From DATFKA01 sp042095835 (GTDB taxonomy: Bacteria; Bacteroidota; Bacteroidia; Chitinophagales; Saprospiraceae), in the NCBI GenBank assembly GCA_042095835.1, contig JBELML010000019.1:1-64000 (forward strand): DNA of 64,000 bases. The letters run 5' to 3'. The position numbers and the translations under genes are program-made. The notes under the pieces were generated by a model. It ran no database searches. It was not told the DNA's origin and saw only the letters and a list, made by a program, of their open reading frames with translations. The first letter of the stretch is position 1; every line of letters starts with the position of its first letter. Shown piece after piece: positions 1-9,702 of this stretch.

Positions 1-100
1 TTCAGTAAGAATTATAAAAAATTGCAGGGTAATTTTTTGGTGCGTTTGCCCTACTTCTTTGAAGCCTCCTAATTTTTGTAATAAAGTCAAGGGTATTTCC

Positions 101-1786
101 CTAAAAACTACTATTCACGGTAAAACGTACGCCGCTAAAAGCAGGCTCCAAGCGACAGATACCTCCTGTACAAACCACACCTTCCACTTGTTTGATATAA
201 CTCAGATCAAAACGGTTCCCATCCTTGGTGTAGGACACATCAAAACGAGGATAATGAACGGCTTTAGGTTGATTATTGGCATCGGTAGGGCTCTCTCGGC
301 CAGGGCCAATATTATACATATCAGAAGCCGAAAAAGTCCAATGAGGAGCGATGCTGTATTCTACAAGTAAGAAGGCCCAATCGCCATAATCTTGTTTGAG
401 TTCTACATTCTGATCTTCTCCAACAACTTTGTATTGTGCCTCGAAGCGGAGTGCTCGTTGATTGTCTAGTTTATAAAGCACATCCACAAACGGGGTGACT
501 CCATCTACCAGCGGCACATTGGGTTTAAACTCATAGACCTCTTGATTATACTGTTGATACTGTGCCCCTACGCGTACACTAGTCTCTCTATTCGGACGGT
601 AATAAGCATCGGCATAAAGCTCCCGGTGAAGCAACTCATTGTCTAAATTCCAAATATTGGAGACATTGACATTAAAACGGAGATTACGAGAGGGCGCATA
701 ATTGATATCGGCTTGTACAGCCAGTTCTCCCAATTCTTGGGTTGCTGCATTATACCTCGACAATAGCCGATAAGTATTGACCCGCGCCATTGGAGGTAAA
801 AAATTAATAATTCCCCGGTTGAGCTGCACCTGTGGTCGAGTACGGAAGGTGAAATTCTCTGTACGTTTCACTTCCAAACTAATACCCAAACCCTGGCCAG
901 CGTAGGAGAGGCTACTATAAAGTACCGATCCCGGCTCATTGATAAAGCGATCACCAATGGTGGTATCTCCATCGATAACTACGGAGGCGAAGGGATTGTT
1001 GATGGCATCTTCGGTTTTTACGGCCGCTTCCAGATACCAATTAAATGCCCCTGCGGAAAGTGTATTATAGAAAGAAAATGCATAGCTATTATAGTTGGGT
1101 ACGAAAGCTTCTTCTGGGGTATAGGTATTGAGAGAGGCGACCAAGGCATTCATGCTATTATCATCCAGTGTGCGATTGACAATACCCAAACCAGGAGCTA
1201 AGGTGGTACCATTGCCAATTTGGGGCTCTACAAAACCTTCGATATTAATACCTTTTATATTGGACTCGTAGGTATCGAAGAGCTGCTTTTGTCGACCAGT
1301 GAAAGCTTTGATACTCCAGTTTTCGTCGAAGTTGTACTTCAACTTTACACCATAAAGCGCATTATCAATCAGCAATGGACGCTCCTCAAAAGCACGAAAA
1401 ATAATACCACTACCAATCTGATCATAAATGTAACCAGCACGAAGTTCTAAATCTCCAATTTGCTTTTGGATAAACCAATTGCCAATACCTTCGTCGGAGT
1501 AGGAATCGGTAGGATTCAGAAGATTGGAGTTATTGAACACATCGAAACGGATTCCAAAATCGAAGCCCCAATTGCTATAGTTGAGGTTCAACCAAGCTTC
1601 GGCACCGTACAATTGTCGGTCGTATTGTGGAGTATTGGCAGCGCCAATTAGCGAATCGCGAATAAAGAAATTAGCATTTGCCTGAAAATTTCCTGAAATT
1701 TGGGCGGTCTGTTGGTTGGTCTGGCCAAAGGTGAACAATTGTAAGCAACATACACCATAAATAAGAAGGGCCAATCGTTGGAACAT
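101..1786 (-). CDS. DUF6029 family outer-membrane protein
   Basis: Predicted exported beta-barrel-like protein of about 561 residues, resembling the DUF6029 family of Bacteroidota; the function of that family is unknown to me. The reading frame opens earlier (1873), but the ATG at 1786 places a normal signal peptide (hydrophobic stretch ending near TFGQ) at the N-terminus, so I choose it. The rest is rich in alternating aromatic and polar residues typical of outer-membrane strands and ends in a hydrophobic strand finishing in Phe (VRFTVNSSF). No lipobox and no T9SS tail are visible. It is divergent from the thioredoxin-like gene at 1985, and the two share a promoter region. Family assignment is from general resemblance; envelope location is the safer part. 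Confidence 0.7.
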   Translation of the reverse strand: MFQRLALLIYGVCCLQLFTFGQTNQQTAQISGNFQANANFFIRDSLIGAANTPQYDRQLYGAEAWLNLNYSNWGFDFGIRFDVFNNSNLLNPTDSYSDEGIGNWFIQKQIGDLELRAGYIYDQIGSGIIFRAFEERPLLIDNALYGVKLKYNFDENWSIKAFTGRQKQLFDTYESNIKGINIEGFVEPQIGNGTTLAPGLGIVNRTLDDNSMNALVASLNTYTPEEAFVPNYNSYAFSFYNTLSAGAFNWYLEAAVKTEDAINNPFASVVIDGDTTIGDRFINEPGSVLYSSLSYAGQGLGISLEVKRTENFTFRTRPQVQLNRGIINFLPPMARVNTYRLLSRYNAATQELGELAVQADINYAPSRNLRFNVNVSNIWNLDNELLHRELYADAYYRPNRETSVRVGAQYQQYNQEVYEFKPNVPLVDGVTPFVDVLYKLDNQRALRFEAQYKVVGEDQNVELKQDYGDWAFLLVEYSIAPHWTFSASDMYNIGPGRESPTDANNQPKAVHYPRFDVSYTKDGNRFDLSYIKQVEGVVCTGGICRLEPAFSGVRFTVNSSF

Positions 1787-1971
1787 GTAAATTAGATTTA
1801 ATCTTGGTAAGTAGGTGGTCATAATAAAATATAGTTTTTGATCGAGTAGATTTTTGCTCAAATTGAGGCGCACCCGCAGATCGATTCACATCGATCGAGG
1901 ATGTAACGAAAAGTTGAGTAAAAAGATACCATCATAAAACTTGTAGTTAATTGTGAACATCTACTTATAGT

Positions 1972-2000
1972 CAAATATAATGTGATGAAGTGGATCTCAA
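1972..2000 (-). promoter_or_regulatory. candidate Bacteroidota promoter for the DUF6029 gene
   Basis: Read on the minus strand, TATATTTG (1979-1972) matches the Bacteroidota -7 consensus TAnnTTTG. A TTG (2000-1998) lies 18 bases upstream where the -33 element is expected. It overlaps the start of the divergent thioredoxin-like gene. Sequence match only. Confidence 0.3.
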
Positions 2001-2473
2001 CGAGTATCGTCTTACTTTTCGTTTGTACAGTAGCTATTGCACAAAAACAAGTGCCCGATGTACAATTAAAAACCTTGAAAAAGCAAAATGTAGGTATTAA
2101 GGGCGAGATCGCCAAAGCCGAATACACCGTATTGAGTTTCTGGGCCACTTGGTGCGCACCTTGCAAACGAGAACTCAATACTATTGCTGAAGATTACGCC
2201 GATTGGCAAAAGAAGTACAATATGCAATTGATTGCTGTGACGATTGATGATCAACGCATGCTTTCTAAGGTGCCAGGTATCGTCTCTTCTAATTGGTGGG
2301 AGTACATCGTGCTAGCTGATGAAAGTTCGGCATTGCGTAATGCACTGAACATCACTTCCATTCCTCGTACCTTACTTGTAGACAAGGAAGGGAATATCCT
2401 TTATGATCACAATGGTTATAAACCCGGAGATGAGAAAGAGTTGGAGATGAAATTGGTGGAATTGAATCAGTAG
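1985..2473 (+). CDS. TlpA-like thiol:disulfide oxidoreductase
   Basis: Secreted thioredoxin-fold protein of 162 residues, likely periplasmic and involved in disulfide reduction or isomerisation. A signal peptide (residues 1-20, ending AIAQ) is followed by a TlpA/AhpC-TSA-type thioredoxin domain. The redox motif WCAPC is at residues 56-60 and a cis-proline loop (SIPRT) comes later. The frame also offers GTG at 1982 directly before the ATG; ATG at 1985 is preferred. Single gene, followed by a hairpin shared with the convergent neighbour. The precise partner is unknown; a role in cytochrome maturation (ResA/CcmG type) is possible, but no such genes are nearby. Confidence 0.85.
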   Translation: MKWISTSIVLLFVCTVAIAQKQVPDVQLKTLKKQNVGIKGEIAKAEYTVLSFWATWCAPCKRELNTIAEDYADWQKKYNMQLIAVTIDDQRMLSKVPGIVSSNWWEYIVLADESSALRNALNITSIPRTLLVDKEGNILYDHNGYKPGDEKELEMKLVELNQ

Positions 2474-2479
2474 TTTTAA

Positions 2480-2512
2480 AAAATGATAAGTCATCACGAC
2501 TTTAATCATTTT
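2480..2512. terminator. probable bidirectional terminator hairpin
   Basis: AAAATGAT (2480-2487) and AAGTC (2488-2492) pair with GACTT (2498-2502) and ATCATTTT (2505-2512) around a 5-base loop. It lies between the convergent tlpA-like gene and the membrane-protein gene at 2546-3172. The flanks are A- and T-rich on both sides, but the stem is AT-rich and weak. Confidence 0.45.
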
Positions 2513-2545
2513 AGAGGCAAGTATTTGAAGCTTGATGAATACAAA

Positions 2546-3172
2546 TCAAACATAATCTTCATCTATTTCCTCAAACTCCAAAATTTCAGCCATCATTTCT
2601 TTGGCTTGCTTGAGTTTGTCATCGTACCAAATTTTGTAGCCAAACAGAAAGGCTGGCACCGCAAAAGCAGTCGCTGTACCTACCAATAAAACCAGGGAAC
2701 TCCAATCGGTGTAGTAGTCGATACCATTGAGGTAATGCCCAAAGCCAAGTAGGGCAAAACAAAAGAACAAAGGAGCAGTAGCGATCTCCCATTTGCGGTA
2801 TTGCAAATACTTCTCCTCCACCTGTGCCAGCCTTTTTTGCATAGATACTACTGGAAGAATACTGTAAGATTGATTGGAGAGCAAGGTGATTTTATGGATA
2901 GAAAAACTCAGCCATAAACCAATGACTCCTATACAAGCTATGGCTGGTATTCTATATTCCAGCTGACCAATATCCAGGATAAACACAGGGGCAGAGAGAA
3001 TAATAGCCCCCAACATAAAAGTGGAAATATACTCGTAGTACAAGGGCGTATTCAAAACATTTTGAATTTTCTTGAGGTGCCCTGTTTGTAAGGCCGACTC
3101 ATCTACTATCAGCTCATCTTGTAGGGTTTCGTTTTGGAGCATCCATTTTTCTTTTAGTTCTTCAAGATTCAT
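2546..3172 (-). CDS. hypothetical membrane protein, partner of sigma factor
   Basis: Protein of 208 residues with an N-terminal cytoplasmic segment (LEELKEKWMLQNE), about four hydrophobic segments (roughly 50-70, 75-95, 130-150 and 160-180) and an acidic C-terminal tail. Its start codon lies inside the end of the upstream sigma-factor gene (11-base overlap), so the two are almost certainly co-translated. That position is typical of anti-sigma or membrane regulatory proteins, but I see no zinc-binding anti-sigma motif, so this role is inference. No catalytic motif recognised. Confidence 0.75.
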   Translation of the reverse strand: MNLEELKEKWMLQNETLQDELIVDESALQTGHLKKIQNVLNTPLYYEYISTFMLGAIILSAPVFILDIGQLEYRIPAIACIGVIGLWLSFSIHKITLLSNQSYSILPVVSMQKRLAQVEEKYLQYRKWEIATAPLFFCFALLGFGHYLNGIDYYTDWSSLVLLVGTATAFAVPAFLFGYKIWYDDKLKQAKEMMAEILEFEEIDEDYV

Positions 3173-3662
3173 GGTTTTCTAGTTTTACTTGTTGCTGAAA
3201 TTTCTTTTTAATCCGGCCTATTTTGGTGGCGACATTACTGGCAGAGATACCTAAGACCTCGGCAATCTCGGTATGCTTATTACCATCTAAATAAAGTAGT
3301 ATCAAAGCTCGATCTAAGTTTTTTAGCTGGGCAATCATTCGATAGAGTTGGTCGATATGACTATTCCTGGGGTCATCTGCGGAGACATTCAGGCGAATAA
3401 GCTGCTCTTGAAAGTTTTCTTTTTGAGTGCCTTGCTTTTTTTGTTGATGGTAGAATCGAATAGCTGTATTTAAGGCGATTTTATACATCCAAGTCGTCAC
3501 CTTGACGCGTCCATCAAAACGGTTGCGGGAGCGCCAAAGCTGGTACAAGATTTCTTGTTCTAGATCAGCCCGCTCAGATTCTATAGGACAATAGGATCTA
3601 CAAATATTGTAGATCAGTGCCTTATGTGCTTTAATGAGGGAGGTGAATGCTGCTTTAGTCAC
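3162..3662 (-). CDS. ECF-type RNA polymerase sigma factor
   Basis: Sigma-70 family protein of 166 residues. Region 2 includes RADLEQEILYQLWRS and the -10 recognition helix FDGRVKVTTWMYKIALN. Region 4 carries the helix-turn-helix HTEIAEVLGISASNVATKIG. The start is GTG at 3662; no in-frame ATG lies before region 2, so the rare start is needed. It heads a two-gene operon with the overlapping membrane protein at 2546-3172. Target genes cannot be read from the sequence. Confidence 0.88.
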   Translation of the reverse strand: MTKAAFTSLIKAHKALIYNICRSYCPIESERADLEQEILYQLWRSRNRFDGRVKVTTWMYKIALNTAIRFYHQQKKQGTQKENFQEQLIRLNVSADDPRNSHIDQLYRMIAQLKNLDRALILLYLDGNKHTEIAEVLGISASNVATKIGRIKKKFQQQVKLENHES

Positions 3663-3718
3663 TTAGAGCTTGGTTTACTACATTATTACCATAAAGCTCG
3701 AAAATATCACACCAGGAT

Positions 3719-3752
3719 CAAAAAAAGAGGCCAAGCATCTTGCTTGGCCTCT
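3719..3752 (-). terminator. rho-independent terminator of the M4 protease gene
   Basis: Perfect 12-bp stem AGAGGCCAAGCA / TGCTTGGCCTCT with a 3-base loop, followed on the minus strand by seven T residues. It starts about 30 bases after the stop codon of the M4 protease gene. Confidence 0.9.
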
Positions 3753-3781
3753 AAAATGTCCTAAATAAATCCGTCTATTAT

Positions 3782-6700
3782 CTATTCTTGCACGATGAAT
3801 TTCTGACTCAATCGTTTTTCTGTCCCAACCAAGTGAGCGATATAAAATCCATTACTTAAGGCTGTAATATCGACTTGGATATTATCTCGATTTAATCCTG
3901 CCGACAAAGTTTGTTGGATTAAAGTTCGACCATTAATGTCTGTAATAACTAACTGTAAGGGCGCTAAGCTTGGAACCTCATAACTAATATTCAGTAAGTT
4001 TTTTGCTGGATTTGGAAATAGCTTCATAGAAGCGACTCCCGGCAAGGTTGGTGTATGATTTTCACCCACTGAAATAGGTACCGAAATGGTTTGTTCCATT
4101 TTCGCAATAGATTGCTCAGCGATAAGGCCATTGGCTGTATTAGATGAATTGTTGCAACCTTCTACAATTACATCATCGATATAAACCCAATCTTGGTTAC
4201 CTGAAGCATCACAGCGGAAGCGGAGCCTAGCATTCGAAGCAAAGGGCCCGGCAATAGTTACCGTCTCATCGTAGCGAGTGTCGTTATTAAAATCCGTATT
4301 TCTAGCCCAGGTATGCTCTGTAGAATAGGTCCCTCCACCATTATTAGAAATCTGCAGCCAGAAATCTTCGTTGGAGTTGTCCATACTACGAGGTAGATAG
4401 GAGAAAGAGACCGTGATATAATCATAAGTAGATAGATCAATATTATCGGTTGTCATGGTAGAGGTACTCGTATTGTCTCTCAAACGAATCGAATAAGTAC
4501 CATTCGAATAGGGCGCATCATTGGCACTCCGTCTAGCATCCGATCCTCCATCGTTCCAAATACCCCAACCACTCTCAAAATTATTATCGTCTACAGTGGT
4601 GCAACCCCCAGGATTAGAAGTGTCTGTTGTGAAGGTCACCGAACTAGTAAAACTAGAAGTTGTACCACCACAATCCGCTTGTACTTGTACCTCATAGGTC
4701 GTGTTTCCTGATAGATTAGAGAATTCAGCGCCAGATGTACCAACCGCACCCATTTGCCAGGTAGAAGTCCCCAGTACGCGCCAACGTACATTATAAGCTG
4801 TAGCGCCGCTGACATCAGCCCAGTCAATGGATGCCGTAGTGGTGCCAGTGTTGGTCACCACTAAGCCCGTAGGAGTACTACAAGTAGGTGCCGTAACATC
4901 GGTGGTAAAGGTAATCGAATTACTAAAACTTGAATTTGTTCCTGTGCAGTTTGCTTGCACTTGAGCCTCGTAGGTGGTGCCCTCCAAAAGGCTATTAATC
5001 GTACCCGTTGATCCGCCTATCGTTCCTGATGTCCAGGTAGTGGTACCATTCACTCGCCATTGTACCGTATAGCCATTGGCTCCACTCACATCTGACCAAT
5101 CTAAGGTAGCACTAGTGGTACCGACAGCAGTTGCTGCTAAGCCAGTAGGTGTATCACAGGTAGGACCACCACCACCAATATCAATCGTATAATCTTCGAC
5201 TTCCCCATAGCTGAAAGTTTCACATTCCGTTTGGGCGGCGTTCCATTTCATGGAAACCCTCATTCTGGTCGTAGTACCTCCAAGTCCAGCGGGGATACTG
5301 ATGGTACCCGTTTCTGTAGCGTTGGTTAAGCCACCGCCATCAAAGGCCAACTCTCCAGCATCACTAAAGTCCCCATCGGCATTGTAATCAATCCAAATCT
5401 TCCAATACTCTTGATAAACCGTTCCACTAAAGCCAGGCGTTAAACTAAGACTATAGGATTGCCCTTCATCTACGCTGACAGTTTGGTTTGTAAAGTCTGA
5501 ATAACCAGTAGCTCCAGAATTATTGCTAAATGTTCCAATAGTTACGTTACTGATCCACTCATAGGAAGAATTATTTCCTCCAGATGAACAGTAGGAAATA
5601 GTGCCATATTCGCCGCCTACACCTACAGCATACCAAGCATTGGTAGTAGCAATTTCTTCTGGAGATCCAGCTCCGAAGAGATCAATAGCTGATTGGATAG
5701 CTCCAGATCTAGCATCTGAAAAATTCGAAGAAGTACCCAAATAAACAGTAAGATTGCGAAAAGCAATCTCCGCTGCTTTTTCCATACCAATACCTGATAC
5801 ATTATAGCTATTGCCTAAGTCATTAGTGCCAGATTCTCCTTCTGTGAGGATGTAAAACCACTTGTTTTGCACACCGGAGTTGATATGCACACCACCATTA
5901 TCGCCAGTACCTGTGTACCAAAAACTACCCCCATAAGTGTCAGGGTCATTGAAGGCGTTGGGGTTATCCATAGAACGAATGGCGCCAGAACCTCCGATAC
6001 CCATATCAGTACCCATTTGCCAATCATTAGTACCTGTGCCAAATCTTTCAATGGCTTCACCAAAAATATCGGAAAAAGACTCGTTAAGCGCTCCTGATTC
6101 GTTTTGGTAAATGAGATTAGCAGAATAACTAGTTAATCCATGAGTAATTTCATGTCCAACAATATCTAAAGATACTAAAGGACCATAGTTTACACCATCG
6201 CCATCACCATAAGTCATACGCTGGCCATCCCAGAAAGCATTAACATAATTACTAGAGTAATGAACATAAGAGTTAATTACAGCTCCGTTGCCATCAAAAG
6301 AGTTACGATTATGTTTCTGATAGAAGTATTCGTGAGTCCTTTCTGCTCCCCAATGTGCTTGTACTGCCGTGGGGTCGTTAGTAAACTCGGAACTATTACT
6401 TGTCACATCCGTTGCTGAACTATAATTAGTACCGTTATTCAAGGAAAAAGTCTGTATACCATTGCCACTACTTCCCTGGCGTAAACGATAAGAGGACCCT
6501 GTAAAATCACCTGTAAAGCCTACATTGCCATTATACAGGGAAGTTCCAGAGCAGATCGCATCTGCGTTATGGATAGTGTGGTTCTCTGCAATAAAGGTAT
6601 TGGAGTGAGCGTCGATATATACATCGGCTCTATGAAGTGGCTTTGTAGCGTAAATGTCAAATTTATAAGCGAGTCTTGGTACTTGGCGGCCGTCTGGGTC

Positions 6701-7171
6701 ACCGACTACGACCAACTCTCCTTCTGGTAGTGAGCCTCCTTCATCCCATATATACACTTCTCCGCCAACTTTTTCTAAAGCCTTATTGAATGCAGCATTT
6801 TCGCTAATCGTAGGATTTACGGATATCTCTTCAAAGATATCTATATAGGTACCACTCAAAGACCAGATTTTACCATTTTTCATGTGGATTTTATAGACAC
6901 CTCCTTCTACAGGTACCCCATCATAGTATTGCTGGTATTCAATGTGACTAAAATCTAAGTGGTCAGCATTTGATTTAAAGCTTTTGAGATCATCTTTAAT
7001 ATCCATATTAAATTGATCTCGAAATAGTTTTTTAATCTGCCCTTGATTAGGCTTTACTTCTAGCTTAATTAAACCAGGATGTCTTTTCCCAGTTTTTGGT
7101 CGGCCATTTTGAGCATCTACAATAAGGGAGGTGCTTACTAGTAGCAGTAAGCCTAGTAATAATCTTCGCAT
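3782..7171 (-). CDS. secreted M4 family metallopeptidase, T9SS cargo
   Basis: Thermolysin-family zinc endopeptidase of about 1129 residues, predicted to be exported by SprA-dependent type IX secretion. From the chosen ATG (7171, directly before the signal peptide) the order is: signal peptide; FTP/PepSY-type propeptide (about 30-200); catalytic domain with HEITH at about 340-344, the third ligand in NESFSD (Glu about 364) and the active-site His in GGVHINSG (about 429); GEVED domain ending GEVEDYTIDI; two fibronectin type III repeats starting CDTPTGL and CSTPTGL; a carbohydrate-binding-like beta-sandwich; and a C-terminal type A sorting domain (LFPNPAKN, ending KFIVQE). An upstream ATG at 7207 would give a long N-region and is less likely. 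Single-gene unit with a strong terminator. Confidence 0.95.
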   Translation of the reverse strand: MRRLLLGLLLLVSTSLIVDAQNGRPKTGKRHPGLIKLEVKPNQGQIKKLFRDQFNMDIKDDLKSFKSNADHLDFSHIEYQQYYDGVPVEGGVYKIHMKNGKIWSLSGTYIDIFEEISVNPTISENAAFNKALEKVGGEVYIWDEGGSLPEGELVVVGDPDGRQVPRLAYKFDIYATKPLHRADVYIDAHSNTFIAENHTIHNADAICSGTSLYNGNVGFTGDFTGSSYRLRQGSSGNGIQTFSLNNGTNYSSATDVTSNSSEFTNDPTAVQAHWGAERTHEYFYQKHNRNSFDGNGAVINSYVHYSSNYVNAFWDGQRMTYGDGDGVNYGPLVSLDIVGHEITHGLTSYSANLIYQNESGALNESFSDIFGEAIERFGTGTNDWQMGTDMGIGGSGAIRSMDNPNAFNDPDTYGGSFWYTGTGDNGGVHINSGVQNKWFYILTEGESGTNDLGNSYNVSGIGMEKAAEIAFRNLTVYLGTSSNFSDARSGAIQSAIDLFGAGSPEEIATTNAWYAVGVGGEYGTISYCSSGGNNSSYEWISNVTIGTFSNNSGATGYSDFTNQTVSVDEGQSYSLSLTPGFSGTVYQEYWKIWIDYNADGDFSDAGELAFDGGGLTNATETGTISIPAGLGGTTTRMRVSMKWNAAQTECETFSYGEVEDYTIDIGGGGPTCDTPTGLAATAVGTTSATLDWSDVSGANGYTVQWRVNGTTTWTSGTIGGSTGTINSLLEGTTYEAQVQANCTGTNSSFSNSITFTTDVTAPTCSTPTGLVVTNTGTTTASIDWADVSGATAYNVRWRVLGTSTWQMGAVGTSGAEFSNLSGNTTYEVQVQADCGGTTSSFTSSVTFTTDTSNPGGCTTVDDNNFESGWGIWNDGGSDARRSANDAPYSNGTYSIRLRDNTSTSTMTTDNIDLSTYDYITVSFSYLPRSMDNSNEDFWLQISNNGGGTYSTEHTWARNTDFNNDTRYDETVTIAGPFASNARLRFRCDASGNQDWVYIDDVIVEGCNNSSNTANGLIAEQSIAKMEQTISVPISVGENHTPTLPGVASMKLFPNPAKNLLNISYEVPSLAPLQLVITDINGRTLIQQTLSAGLNRDNIQVDITALSNGFYIAHLVGTEKRLSQKFIVQE

Positions 7172-7550
7172 GTTTGTCAATTTTTTTTGAAAGCTAGGCA
7201 GGTTCATTGTTAGGTGTACAATACCTAATCTGATCGCCCGCTTAGGTGAACGAATCGTATTTTAAATAAATAAATTGCATAGGAAACCAGGGTTATGGTC
7301 AGGCGACTTACCATAACTAAAAAATATACTTATATAAAACAATTAGAAACATCTGTGTGAAGGGCACAGCATGAGAGACTATGAATAAAAACTAAAGGAC
7401 GGGGTACGAATTGTACTTAGGATCGTGCTTTACATTGGAAATGTAGGAATAATATTTTGATATATCCAAAAAATAAAAGAATAAAACAATCTTGTTGAAG
7501 CAATTTACAAATACTACACCATTTACTTTAACAATATTTTAGAATAAAAT
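7172..7550. other. AT-rich intergenic region, no gene seen
   Basis: Between two minus-strand genes. It presumably holds the M4 protease promoter, but I find no clear TAnnTTTG match, RNA gene or repeat. Confidence 0.6.
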
Positions 7551-8288
7551 TTAAGGCAATTTTAAAACCTGCTCTGCTTTGGCTAGTTGCTCGGGTTTGC
7601 CCACATCTAGCCATAAACCTTGGCTATGCCTGTATCCTTTGATCTTTTCCTGCTTTGCAGCAAGTAGATAGGTGTCAATGATAGAGAACTTTTTTTCTTC
7701 TTCTGGAAAATAATCGAATAACCTAGGATGTATAATATGAATACCACTAAAGCCAAAGGGTGCCAATAAGCTTTTTGGCCTACATTGTTTTTGTTCACCT
7801 GTTTTTAGGTTGCGCCATCCCACTAATTCGTATTGCTCGTCGAATAACAGATACCGGGAGGTTTCTCGCTTTCTGATAGCCAGGGTCGCTATAGGCCGAA
7901 ATTGCTGATGATAGGCCATCATAGCATCTAGCTTGAGGTCGCTGATTATATCTGCATTATAAACTAAGAAATCTCCCTGGTCTAAATGGGCTTTCGCTTT
8001 TTTCAAACCACCTCCAGTTTCCAATAGCTTTGATCTTTCATCAGAGATGATAATGTCTATATCAAAATTCCGCTGATGGGCAAGGTAAGCTTCGATTTGG
8101 TCTGCAAAATGGTGCACATTAATAACGATCTCCTTAATACCAAATCGCTTGAGTTTTTCAATCGCAATCCCAAGTAGAGGGCGTCCGTTTATAGGGACCA
8201 AAGCCTTGGGTAGAGTGTCGGTAATCGGTCGCAATCGGGTCCCCAAACCTGCAGCAAAAATCATGGCTCTTCGAATTCCTTGATCCAT
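7551..8288 (-). CDS. sugar-1-phosphate nucleotidyltransferase
   Basis: NTP-transferase family enzyme of 245 residues that should transfer a nucleotide to a sugar 1-phosphate. The N-terminal signature AAGLGTRLRPITDTLPKAL is the nucleotide-binding loop; VYNADIISD is the metal-binding Asp region; a late LWLDVGKPEQL segment is typical of MurU- and GlmU-like enzymes. Resemblance is closest to N-acetylmuramate-1-phosphate uridylyltransferase (MurU) and mannose-1-phosphate guanylyltransferases, and the substrate is not decidable here. A TTG at 8315 opens the frame, but ATG at 8288 fits the usual short lead before the loop. Divergent from lpxK. Confidence 0.85.
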   Translation of the reverse strand: MDQGIRRAMIFAAGLGTRLRPITDTLPKALVPINGRPLLGIAIEKLKRFGIKEIVINVHHFADQIEAYLAHQRNFDIDIIISDERSKLLETGGGLKKAKAHLDQGDFLVYNADIISDLKLDAMMAYHQQFRPIATLAIRKRETSRYLLFDEQYELVGWRNLKTGEQKQCRPKSLLAPFGFSGIHIIHPRLFDYFPEEEKKFSIIDTYLLAAKQEKIKGYRHSQGLWLDVGKPEQLAKAEQVLKLP

Positions 8289-8353
8289 TTTACATTTGTA
8301 GTTGTTCTCTGACAAGATAGCAGTCTCTGACGGCTTCTTTGTGAAAAAAGAGA

Positions 8354-8361
8354 TAGTTTTG
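8354..8361 (+). promoter_or_regulatory. candidate -7 element upstream of lpxK
   Basis: TAGTTTTG matches TAnnTTTG, 39 bases before the lpxK ATG. No convincing -33 TTTG at the normal distance. Confidence 0.35.
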
Positions 8362-8399
8362 TTTTATAAACTTAGTAGATTTAGTGTCTATCAAAAAAT

Positions 8400-9467
8400 A
8401 TGGTTCAACAATTTTTATTTAAAGTCCTCCTCTCTCCCTTTTCCTTTTTATATGGATTAGGTGTGGGGCTGCGCAATCAGTTCTATAGCTGGAATCTACT
8501 CAAAGGTATGGAATTCAACCTACCTGTAATTTCAGTTGGAAATCTTTCGGTAGGTGGTGCCGGAAAAACACCACATATAGAGTATCTGGTACGACTCCTC
8601 AAAGAATACCTCGAAGTCGCTACCCTGAGTAGAGGATACAAACGAAAAACCAAAGGCTACCTCATGGTCCATCCCAAGATGAACGCCGAGCAGGTTGGTG
8701 ACGAACCTCTACAATTCAAAAGAAAGTTTCAGGATGTTACGGTAGCAGTCTCCGAAAGCCGAGCGCTGGGTATCCCATTGCTCGTGTCTGACAAACCAGA
8801 GACGCAGGTCGTACTGCTCGATGATGCATTTCAGCACCGCTCGGTCAAGCCGGGATTAAATATCATGCTCACAGAATTTAGTCATCCTTTTACACGTGAT
8901 TATTTATTGCCTTCTGGTCGCCTCAGAGAATGGCGCTCCGCCTACCAAAGAGCAGATGTGATTGTGGTGTCTAAATGTCCAAGAGAAGTGAGTGAGGCAG
9001 AAAAAGTAGCCATGATTGAAGAAATCAAGCCTTTGGAACATCAGCAGATATATTTTTCCTATTATGACTATGCCAAGCCTTATTATATTTTTGATCCAAG
9101 GTACGTTGCACAGTTAGCTCCTGATGTAGATGTACTCCTCATTTGTGCAATAGCACGCACCGAGTATTTAAGTAGCTATCTTGATAGTCAGGCGAACCAT
9201 GTTTCAGTTTTAGAATACGAGGATCACCACTTTTTTACGAAATACGATGTAGCTCGTCTCAAGGAGCATTTTGACAGAATGGAGTCCAGTAAAAAGATCA
9301 TCATCACTACAGAAAAAGATGCCATGCGACTGGAGATGCACTATCCTTATATCAAAGAGAATAAAATGCCCATCTTTGCTATACCAGTAGAGGTGAAATT
9401 TCACTTTGAGGAGGGACCAAAGTTTAATCATCAGGTAAAGCAGTATTTACTTGATTTTAAGGTTTAA
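8400..9467 (+). CDS. lpxK: tetraacyldisaccharide 4'-kinase
   Basis: Lipid A biosynthesis kinase of 355 residues, which phosphorylates the 4' position of the tetraacyldisaccharide 1-phosphate at the inner membrane. An N-terminal hydrophobic membrane-associated segment precedes the P-loop VGNLSVGGAGKTPH (about 46-59). LLDDAFQHRSV is the conserved Asp/Gln/His segment of LpxK, and LPSGRLREW is also characteristic. Length is normal for the family. It is followed by a repeat-bearing gap and then a membrane glycosyltransferase on the same strand; a functional link to envelope glycans is inference. Confidence 0.93.
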   Translation: MVQQFLFKVLLSPFSFLYGLGVGLRNQFYSWNLLKGMEFNLPVISVGNLSVGGAGKTPHIEYLVRLLKEYLEVATLSRGYKRKTKGYLMVHPKMNAEQVGDEPLQFKRKFQDVTVAVSESRALGIPLLVSDKPETQVVLLDDAFQHRSVKPGLNIMLTEFSHPFTRDYLLPSGRLREWRSAYQRADVIVVSKCPREVSEAEKVAMIEEIKPLEHQQIYFSYYDYAKPYYIFDPRYVAQLAPDVDVLLICAIARTEYLSSYLDSQANHVSVLEYEDHHFFTKYDVARLKEHFDRMESSKKIIITTEKDAMRLEMHYPYIKENKMPIFAIPVEVKFHFEEGPKFNHQVKQYLLDFKV

Positions 9468-9545
9468 AATTCGTCGTATTGCTTACTAGACTTTATACGA
9501 AATAATTTTGTATGCTAAAAAATCGTCTTTTGCTCCCACTCTGCG

Positions 9546-9567
9546 CCTGCCTGCAGGTAGGTTTTTT
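9546..9567 (+). terminator. probable terminator after lpxK
   Basis: CCTGCC (9546-9551) pairs with GGTAGG (9556-9561) around TGCA, with one G-T pair, followed by six T residues. It lies at the edge of the dispersed repeat that follows and may be part of that element. Confidence 0.5.
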
Positions 9568-9655
9568 GCCTTGTCTTGGCACAAATTTATCCCGGCCTTG
9601 TGACGGGAATCTTCTCGATCAAAATGCGATACTTATTCTTTGTCCGTTACTTAAC
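9562..9655 (-). repeat. dispersed intergenic repeat, copy A
   Basis: The reverse complement of this block matches 13469-13561 at roughly 92 percent over about 91 bases by eye. The shared blocks are AGTAACGGACAAAGAATAAG, TCGCATTTTGATCGAGAAG and AAGGCCGGGATAAATTT. It lies between lpxK and the glycosyltransferase gene. The outer end carries TAAGTAACGGAC, like the terminus of copy B; a matching opposite terminus was not found, so this copy may be truncated. Confidence 0.8.
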
Positions 9656-9702
9656 AAAGGCCATACTTTACTGCTTTTTTAATTTTTTACCCAAAGTGAC
9701 CC

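Noticed and set aside
1..100. Possible end of another gene at the left window edge
   Set aside because: No supported frame; treated as intergenic sequence downstream of the DUF6029 gene.
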